The notes beneath the pieces are model-generated. The model was not told where the DNA came from, made no database searches, and saw only the letters and a list, made by a program, of their open reading frames with translations. Of a DNA stretch of 11,944 bases, positions 6,724 through 11,944 are shown in pieces. Positions within the stretch are counted from its first letter, which is position 1. Each line of letters starts with the position of its first letter. The stretch is from Fidelibacterota bacterium (GTDB lineage Bacteria > Fidelibacterota > Marinisomatia > Marinisomatales > J089). Location of the stretch: assembly GCA_003695105.1 (NCBI GenBank), contig RFIZ01000235.1, forward strand, positions 1 through 11,944. Reading direction: 5' to 3'. The position numbers and the translations under genes are program-made.

Positions 6724-7344
6724 ATGACAAACCCTCTTTCACCCAAACAGCGGCAGTTTCTGGATTTCATTCACCGCTATTCCCTGAAGAACGGTCAGCC
6801 GCCGTCGTACCAGGAGATCATGGACGGACTCCATTTTTCCTCTCTGGGGACGGTCCACTGGTACGTGAACACCCTCACGGAAGCGGGCTATCTCACCCGC
6901 GCCAAAGGTCCCAACGGGAAACGGGCCCTGACCCTCACCTCCGAGCACGCCACCACCGGAGCGGTGGCCCTGGCCCGTTTGCCCCTGCTGGGACTGATCG
7001 CTGCCGGGGAACCGATCGAAGCCCTGGAAAATGCGGAAACGGTGGACGTGCCCCTGCCCTTTGTCCACCCCGACAATTTCGTTCTCAAGGTAAAGGGCGA
7101 TTCCATGATCGAAGACAACATCGAGGACGGGGATTACATCATTGTCCGGAAGACCCGCACCGCCCGTCCCGGACAGGCGGTGGTGGCCCTGATCAACGGG
7201 GAAGCCACTCTCAAGCGTTTCGTACCCCGCCGCGATCACATCGAACTCCATCCCCGGAATCCCAACTATCCCGTCATTCAGATTCGCCCTCAGGATCAGT
7301 TCCAAATCAACGGCGTGGTTCTCTATTCCTTTCGGACCTACTGA
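6724..7344 (+). CDS. lexA: LexA SOS repressor / self-cleaving protease
   Basis: The product has 206 residues, normal for LexA. The N-terminal winged helix (about 5-70) begins LSPKQRQFLDFIHRY and has its helix-turn-helix at 28-51. The C-terminal S24-type domain carries the Ala94-Gly95 self-cleavage site (LIAAGEP), nucleophile Ser127 in KGDSM, and general base Lys164 in ATLKRF. LexA represses SOS genes until RecA filaments on single-stranded DNA trigger its self-cleavage. It is likely autoregulated through the tandem operator that ends three bases before its ATG. No Shine-Dalgarno sequence is visible in the very short leader. The stop TGA overlaps the ATG of imuB (TGATG), so the two are translationally coupled. 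The recognition helix (SSLGTVHWYVNTL) is unlike that of common LexA proteins, which fits the unusual operator. Confidence 0.97.
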   Translation: MTNPLSPKQRQFLDFIHRYSLKNGQPPSYQEIMDGLHFSSLGTVHWYVNTLTEAGYLTRAKGPNGKRALTLTSEHATTGAVALARLPLLGLIAAGEPIEALENAETVDVPLPFVHPDNFVLKVKGDSMIEDNIEDGDYIIVRKTRTARPGQAVVALINGEATLKRFVPRRDHIELHPRNPNYPVIQIRPQDQFQINGVVLYSFRTY

Positions 7345-8531
7345 TGCCCCGATCCATCTTCCACCTTCGTCTGCGGGATTTCGAGCTCCAGACGGAGCGG
7401 ATGCTGGATCCTGCGCTCCGGACCCGGGCGGTGGCCATTATTTCCTCCCACCATCCGGACGGGACCGTCCTGGCCCTGTCGCCCGAAGCCCGGGAAGAAG
7501 GACTCTATCCCGGTCTGCGCGTCTCCCGGGTCCGGAACATGACCCACAGCGTTCTCCTCCTGCCCTACAATCACACCCTCTACGCCCGCATGAACCGCTA
7601 TCTCTACCAGCAACTGGCGCCGTTCACGCCCCTGGTGGAGGCGGCCGGTTTCGGGCAGTTCTATCTGGACCTGTCCGGTCTGGAACATGTCTATCCCAGT
7701 CTCTCCCAGGCAGGGACCCTCATCGCCCGGACCATCGGTGACAAGACCCGCCTTTCGGGAACCGTGGGCATCAGCACCAACAAACTGGTGAGCCGGATTA
7801 CGGCCACGGTGGTTCCGGAAACCGTGTTTCAGGTCCCGGCCGGCGAGGAAGCCCCCTTTCTGGCCCCCCTGGCCGTTCCCGTGCTGCCCACGGCGCAGGA
7901 ACCTTTCGTCCGGAAGATCATCCGCTTTCTCTTTCTGGAACAGGTCCGGCAGCTACAGGCCATCACGGAAGAGCCGGCCCAGGCGCGGGTGCTCTTCCGG
8001 GATCACAGCCGTCGCCTCACCCGGGAGGCCCACGGCGAAGACCACGCCGCCGTCCAACCGCCCCGGTATCAGGATCACATCGTGGAACAGACGGTCCTTT
8101 CCTGCGACACCAACGACAGCGATCTCTTGCGGGTGGCCGTCCACGGGCTGGGCGAACAGCTGGCCTATGCCCTGCGCACCCGGCGCCAGATCGCCCGCCG
8201 CCTGCGCCTGGAAGTGCATTACACCGACGGCTATCGCCTGTCCCACACCGGCGCCCTCCATGCCAACGACGATGCCGCCGTCCTCCGGGCCTGTGACCGC
8301 CTGCTGGAACGGGCCAACCGCCGTCGCAACCGCGTCCGGACACTGATCCTGGATGCCTGGGACTTCCGGGCCTTCGCCCACCAGCTGGACCTGTTCGCGC
8401 CGCCGGAACCGCGGGACCTGCGTCTTTCCCGTTCTCTGGACCAGGTCCGCAACCGCTTCGGGCTCTCCAGCCTGGCGTCGGCGTCGACCCTGACCCCCGG
8501 AATCCCGGCCGCCGTCATCGCCCAAAGCTGA
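7344..8531 (+). CDS. imuB: ImuB-like, catalytically dead Y-family polymerase homologue
   Basis: This 395-residue protein follows the Y-family layout: palm and fingers (1-165, with LSPEAREEGLYPGLRVSRVR), the thumb (GISTNKLVSRITATVV...VPAGEEAPFLAPLAVPVLP, about 142-182), and a little-finger-like region (about 245-345). Aligned with DinB, catalytic Asp8 becomes Arg9 (HLRLR for HVDMD) and the DE pair of motif SxDEAYLD becomes Gly104-Gln105 (GFGQFYLD). All three metal ligands are therefore lost, as in ImuB. Near the C-terminus AHQLDLF (QLDLF at 347-351) is a consensus beta-clamp-binding pentapeptide, followed by LSRSLDQVRNRFG. In known systems ImuB is a scaffold that brings DnaE2 to the clamp during mutagenic lesion bypass. 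It overlaps lexA by one base and has no ribosome-binding site of its own. A DinB/UmuC label would be misleading because the active site is gone. Confidence 0.9.
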   Translation: MPRSIFHLRLRDFELQTERMLDPALRTRAVAIISSHHPDGTVLALSPEAREEGLYPGLRVSRVRNMTHSVLLLPYNHTLYARMNRYLYQQLAPFTPLVEAAGFGQFYLDLSGLEHVYPSLSQAGTLIARTIGDKTRLSGTVGISTNKLVSRITATVVPETVFQVPAGEEAPFLAPLAVPVLPTAQEPFVRKIIRFLFLEQVRQLQAITEEPAQARVLFRDHSRRLTREAHGEDHAAVQPPRYQDHIVEQTVLSCDTNDSDLLRVAVHGLGEQLAYALRTRRQIARRLRLEVHYTDGYRLSHTGALHANDDAAVLRACDRLLERANRRRNRVRTLILDAWDFRAFAHQLDLFAPPEPRDLRLSRSLDQVRNRFGLSSLASASTLTPGIPAAVIAQS

Positions 8532-8543
8532 GGGAGGACGTCC

Positions 8544-8771
8544 GTGGCCGGCTCCTTGCTTTACGCATCCGACAGACGGGTCAGGCCCCTTGAAGCAGGC
8601 AATGTTTGTCCGTTTCCCGACGGGAGAAGAAGCGAAAAAATGCGCGCCAGCACATGCCGCCGGGCGGAGCAAAAGCGACCGGCCGGTTCCGGGCAGCCCG
8701 GAATTCCCGCAGCCAGTCACGCCAGCCACAGGGCACGGATTCCCAAGACCCTCCCATGTTCGTCCATCTGA
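8544..8771 (+). CDS. Possible leader ORF between imuB and dnaE2
   Basis: AGGGAGG (8531-8537), overlapping the imuB stop, is the best ribosome-binding site in the operon. Six bases later comes a GTG that opens a 75-codon frame ending at TGA 8769-8771. This frame overlaps the start of dnaE2 (ATG 8756) by 16 bases in another frame. The product is rich in Arg, Ser, Pro and Ala with no recognisable domain, so it may not be a functional protein. Its translation could deliver ribosomes to dnaE2, which has no ribosome-binding site. A run of six A at 8635-8640 is the place where one extra base would join this frame to that of dnaE2. The 224 bp from 8532 to 8755 hold nothing else that I recognise. Confidence 0.3.
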   Translation: MAGSLLYASDRRVRPLEAGNVCPFPDGRRSEKMRASTCRRAEQKRPAGSGQPGIPAASHASHRARIPKTLPCSSI

Positions 8772-11700
8772 ACACCCATTCCCTCTATTCGCCTCTGCGG
8801 GGGGTGCCGTCCCAGCCGGCCCTGCTCACCGCCGCCCGGAAAGCCCACATGCCCTATCTGGCCCTCACGGAAACCAACGGATTGTGGGGTTTCATCCGTT
8901 TCGTACAGCATGCCCGTGCCGCCGAGGTGAAGCCCATCGCCGGCGCCAATGTGCTGCGGCCGGACGGAGATGTGGTTCTGCTGGTGGAAAACCAGACGGG
9001 CTATGAAAACCTCTGTCAGATCCTTTCCCGGGTACACGAAGACGACACCCTGTCCGTTCCGGAGCTGCTGGACGGGCGCCAGGCCGGACTCTTTGTGCTG
9101 GCCCATCAGGCCGACCTGCTGGAGCCCCTCACCGATCTGATTCCCGCCACGCACCTGTTCGTGGAACTGCGGCCGGACATGGAAGAAGCGGAGGCCCGGC
9201 GGCTGGCGCGAATCTTCCGGCTGGAGATGGTGGTCACCGGCGATGTGTACTTTCTCCGGCCCGAAGACCAGCCGGTGCACCGCGTACTGCGGGCCATTGC
9301 CCACAACACCACTCTCCGGGGCCTGGACCCCGGCGAAGTCAAATCTTCCGAACACTGGTTCCGCACTGAACGGGACCTGTGCCGCCGCTTCCCCAACAGC
9401 CTGGACGCCATCACCAACAGCGTCTACCTGGCGGAACGCTGCAAAACGGACTGGTCCTTCGTCAACACCCTCTTTCCGGGGCTGGATCTGAAGGCCACCC
9501 ACCGGGCCGGCCGCACCCTGCGACGGATGGTGTATGCCGGCGCCCGGAAACGGTACGGCCGCCTCACCCCGGAGATCGAAGCCCGCATCCGCTACGAACT
9601 GAACCTGATCACGGAAAAAGGGTTCGCGCCCTACTTCCTCATCGTCAAGGATATCGTGGACCAGACCCGCAGTACCATCGGCCGGGGGTCGGCCGCCGCC
9701 TCCATCGTGAGTTACTGCCTGTTCATTACCCAGGTCGACCCGATCCGATACAACCTCCAGTTCGAGCGTTTTATTCATCCGGAACGGGAAACCATGCCCG
9801 ACATCGACGTGGACTTCCCCTGGGACGAACGGGACGACATCCTGGAATACATTTTCAACAAGTACGGGGAACGCCGGACTGCCATGGTGTCCAACCAGGT
9901 GTTTCTGCGGCCCCGGTCCGCCGTCCGGGAAGTGGCCAAGGTGTACGGACTGTCGAACGAAGAAATCAAGAGCATCACCAAACGGATCGGTTACCGCCGG
10001 TCGCGGCAGGGCTTGCTGGAATGGGTGAAAACCGATCCCCGCTTCGCCCGGGCGCAGTTGGACGAAACCCTGGAGGAGGTCCTGGCCATCAGCGAACAGG
10101 TCATCGGCGCCTTCCGGAATTCTTCCGTCCACCCCGGAGGCGTGGTGATCGTGCCGGACGACATCCGCAAAACGGTACCCGTACTGCGGGCTCCCAAGGG
10201 CGTACAGATCGTGGAATGGGAAAAGGATCAGGTGGAGGATTCGGGGCTGCTGAAGATCGACATTCTGGGCAACCGCAGCCTGGCGGTGGCGCGGGACACG
10301 ATCCGCCAGATCAACCTCCATTACGGCTCCGCCGCCGCCAGGGACCGGTATCTGGATTATCACCGGATCCAGCCGGTGGGCGATCCCCGGACGGAAGCCC
10401 TCCTGAAAGCGGGAAAAACCATGGGCGTCTTTTACATCGAAAGTCCCGCCACGCGGCAACTGCTGGCGAAAGCGGGAGTGGTGGACTTCGAACACGTGGT
10501 GATCTATTCCTCCATCATCCGTCCCGCCGCCAACCGCTTTACCAATCTCATGCTGGAGCGCATCCACGGCAAACCCTGGAAACTGCTCCATCCCGATCTG
10601 GAATTCCTCCGGGAGAGTTACGGCATCATGGTGTATGAAGAACAGGTCTCCCTCACCGCCCGGGTGGTGGCCGGCTTCAGTTATGCCGAGGCGGAGGCCC
10701 TCCGGAAAACCCTGGGACGGGATTCACTCCAGGGTCTGATCCCCAAATGGAAAGCCAAATACGTGCGCCGCGCCCGGGAACGGGGGTATTCCCGGTCCCT
10801 GATCGAAGCCACCTGGGAGATGATCGCCTCCTTCGTGGGGTATTCCTTCTGCAAACCCCATTCCGCCTCCTACGCCATGCTGTCCTTCACCTGCGCCTAT
10901 CTCAAGGCCCATTATCCGGCGGAATTCCTGGCGGCGGTGATTTCCAATCAGGGTGGTTTCTATTCCGCCTATGCGTACCTGAGCGAAGCCCGGCGATTCG
11001 GGATTCGCCTCCTTCCCCCCGACATCAACCGCAGCTTCCGGGAGTACCGGGGGAAAAAGGACCGGATTCGCATGGGTTTCATGAGCATCCGCCATCTCCG
11101 GGAAGAGGCCGTGGAGACCATCCTGCGGGCCCGGAAATCGGGTCCCTTCCGGAACCTGACCGACTTCCTGATGCGGGTGGATCTGGACCTGTCCGACGCC
11201 ATGGCCCTCACCAACGCCGGCTGTTTCGCCGCCCTGGAACCCGGCCTCACCCACAAGGAAATATCCTACCGCATCGCCCATTACTATCTGGCGGACCGCA
11301 CCCGCCACGACACGCCCTTGGATCCCCTGGTGGCGCCGCCCGTGCGCACCCCCCTGACCCCGGCCGAAAAACGCCGCCTGGAAATCGAAAGTTTCGGCTT
11401 CCCCGTCTCCAGCCATCCCCTGGAGCCCTACCGCTCCTTCCTGGAGCGGTACACCCGGAAAGCCCGGGACATTCCCCGCTTCGTGGGAAAAACCATCACG
11501 CTGGGAGGGGTGTACATTACCCGCAAAACCACTGCCACCCGGCAGCGGGACCCCATGGAATTCCTCACGCTGGAGGACGACACCGACCTCTACGAATGCG
11601 TCCTTTTCCCTGAGTCCTACCGGAAATACGGTGATCTATTGCTCTGGGAAAGCCTCTTTCTGGTGCGGGGAAAGGTGGAGGAAGCCTGGGGGGTGTATAC

Positions 11701-11848
11701 GATCACCGTGGAAAAGCTGGGCAGCCTCCCGGCCATGCTCCGCAAACTGGGCTGGCAGGATACGCCGGAAGAATCCCTGGACGGGCTGCGCCAGGAAGAA
11801 CCGCTCGCGGCCGGAACCTCCCTGAGCCGGAGTGACGGCTTCGGATAA
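8756..11848 (+). CDS. dnaE2: Error-prone DNA polymerase III alpha subunit, DnaE2 type
   Basis: The product has 1030 residues, nearer to DnaE2 than to replicative DnaE1 (about 1160). Domains in order: PHP-like (1 to about 200), polymerase core (about 265-700), helix-hairpin-helix (about 790-825), and OB fold (about 908-990). Catalytic aspartates are in PDIDVDF (349, 351) and KIDILG (502). GRGSAAAS near 309, YGIMVYEEQV near 622 and GYSFCKPHSASYA near 695 are family motifs. NQGGFYSAYAYLSEARRFGIRLLPPDIN is DnaE2-like (NxxGFY...DARRxG). PHP metal ligands are largely lost: HLNTHS for HxHxHS, TETNG for TDHGN, and DVYFL for DVHYL (Tyr165). I find no QxxLF clamp peptide. The ATG at 8756 was chosen because the family begins VHLxxHSxYSxLxG; a TTG at 8606 would add 50 low-complexity residues. 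It presumably acts with ImuB in SOS-induced lesion bypass, though a role as the main replicase cannot be excluded from this window alone. Confidence 0.92.
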   Translation: MFVHLNTHSLYSPLRGVPSQPALLTAARKAHMPYLALTETNGLWGFIRFVQHARAAEVKPIAGANVLRPDGDVVLLVENQTGYENLCQILSRVHEDDTLSVPELLDGRQAGLFVLAHQADLLEPLTDLIPATHLFVELRPDMEEAEARRLARIFRLEMVVTGDVYFLRPEDQPVHRVLRAIAHNTTLRGLDPGEVKSSEHWFRTERDLCRRFPNSLDAITNSVYLAERCKTDWSFVNTLFPGLDLKATHRAGRTLRRMVYAGARKRYGRLTPEIEARIRYELNLITEKGFAPYFLIVKDIVDQTRSTIGRGSAAASIVSYCLFITQVDPIRYNLQFERFIHPERETMPDIDVDFPWDERDDILEYIFNKYGERRTAMVSNQVFLRPRSAVREVAKVYGLSNEEIKSITKRIGYRRSRQGLLEWVKTDPRFARAQLDETLEEVLAISEQVIGAFRNSSVHPGGVVIVPDDIRKTVPVLRAPKGVQIVEWEKDQVEDSGLLKIDILGNRSLAVARDTIRQINLHYGSAAARDRYLDYHRIQPVGDPRTEALLKAGKTMGVFYIESPATRQLLAKAGVVDFEHVVIYSSIIRPAANRFTNLMLERIHGKPWKLLHPDLEFLRESYGIMVYEEQVSLTARVVAGFSYAEAEALRKTLGRDSLQGLIPKWKAKYVRRARERGYSRSLIEATWEMIASFVGYSFCKPHSASYAMLSFTCAYLKAHYPAEFLAAVISNQGGFYSAYAYLSEARRFGIRLLPPDINRSFREYRGKKDRIRMGFMSIRHLREEAVETILRARKSGPFRNLTDFLMRVDLDLSDAMALTNAGCFAALEPGLTHKEISYRIAHYYLADRTRHDTPLDPLVAPPVRTPLTPAEKRRLEIESFGFPVSSHPLEPYRSFLERYTRKARDIPRFVGKTITLGGVYITRKTTATRQRDPMEFLTLEDDTDLYECVLFPESYRKYGDLLLWESLFLVRGKVEEAWGVYTITVEKLGSLPAMLRKLGWQDTPEESLDGLRQEEPLAAGTSLSRSDGFG

Positions 11849-11850
11849 AC

Positions 11851-11944
11851 TCAGATCCGGTTTCGACTCACCAGATCCCGGCTGGTGACCGGTCGCACAC
11901 CGGCCCCTTCCATCTCCGCCAGGGCCCGGTCGATATCCCCGGGA
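11851..11944 (-). CDS. 3' end of an unidentified leftward gene (partial)
   Basis: The last 30 codons of a frame entering from the right edge read GDIDRALAEMEGAGVRPV followed by TSRDLVSRNRI and TGA (11853-11851). Codon use and the regular helix-like pattern look coding, and codon third positions are GC-rich like its neighbours. The gene converges on dnaE2 with stop codons two bases apart and no terminator between them. I do not recognise the family from this fragment. Confidence 0.6.
   Translation of the reverse strand, partial: PGDIDRALAEMEGAGVRPVTSRDLVSRNRI

Noticed and set aside
7344..8531. Active DNA polymerase IV (DinB) as the name of the second operon gene
   Set aside because: All three catalytic carboxylates are replaced (Arg9, Gly104, Gln105), and the gene lies between lexA and a dnaE2-type gene, which fits ImuB.
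8606..8755. A TTG start giving DnaE2 50 extra residues
   Set aside because: The extra residues are basic low-complexity sequence, there is no ribosome-binding site, and the family starts at the VHLxxHS segment just after the ATG at 8756.
8717..10591. A 624-codon leftward open frame opposite dnaE2
   Set aside because: DnaE2 motifs and catalytic residues fix the + strand as coding. The opposite product is a low-information shadow.
1..11944. CRISPR array, tRNA, rRNA or insertion sequence
   Set aside because: I saw no regularly spaced direct repeats, no tRNA cloverleaf or rRNA segments, and no transposase frame or terminal inverted repeats.

Overview
The window is bacterial: closely packed genes, long open frames and clear bacterial protein families. 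From about 1.8 kb to the right end the DNA is GC-rich; the first 1.8 kb is visibly richer in A and T and less tightly packed. No gene here fixes the phylum. An imuB/dnaE2-type SOS mutagenesis cassette, a one-chain glycine decarboxylase and an unusual LexA operator suggest a little-studied lineage, but that is inference.

Layout. 1-379 holds no gene I can defend, only two perfect inverted repeats and some short frames that run off the left edge. Two leftward genes follow: a small two-helix membrane protein of an uncharacterised family (380-658) and an Mrr-type restriction endonuclease (749-1660). Then comes a complete leftward gcvP (1817-4660). A 131-bp divergent gap separates it from a rightward gene (4792-6636) whose N-terminus resembles prolipoprotein diacylglyceryl transferase (Lgt) but which carries extra membrane helices and a C-terminal region that looks beta-rich.

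The most interesting part is 6668-11848, which reads as an SOS-controlled translesion-synthesis operon: lexA, then imuB (overlapping lexA by one base), then a dnaE2-type polymerase. A well-formed promoter precedes lexA. Two tandem copies of TTACGAGTAAC cover the predicted transcription start and stop three bases before the lexA start codon, so they look like a double LexA operator. ImuB is a Y-family polymerase fold that has lost all three catalytic carboxylates but keeps a consensus beta-clamp peptide (QLDLF). DnaE2 keeps its catalytic aspartates, has a degenerate PHP domain and shows no clamp peptide that I can find. The two proteins should act together: ImuB would tether the complex to the clamp and DnaE2 would polymerise, with LexA repressing both and itself. 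The usual third partner, imuA, is missing. In its place between imuB and dnaE2 is a 224-bp stretch carrying a possible leader ORF.

The right edge cuts the 3' end of a convergent leftward gene whose stop codon lies two bases from that of dnaE2.
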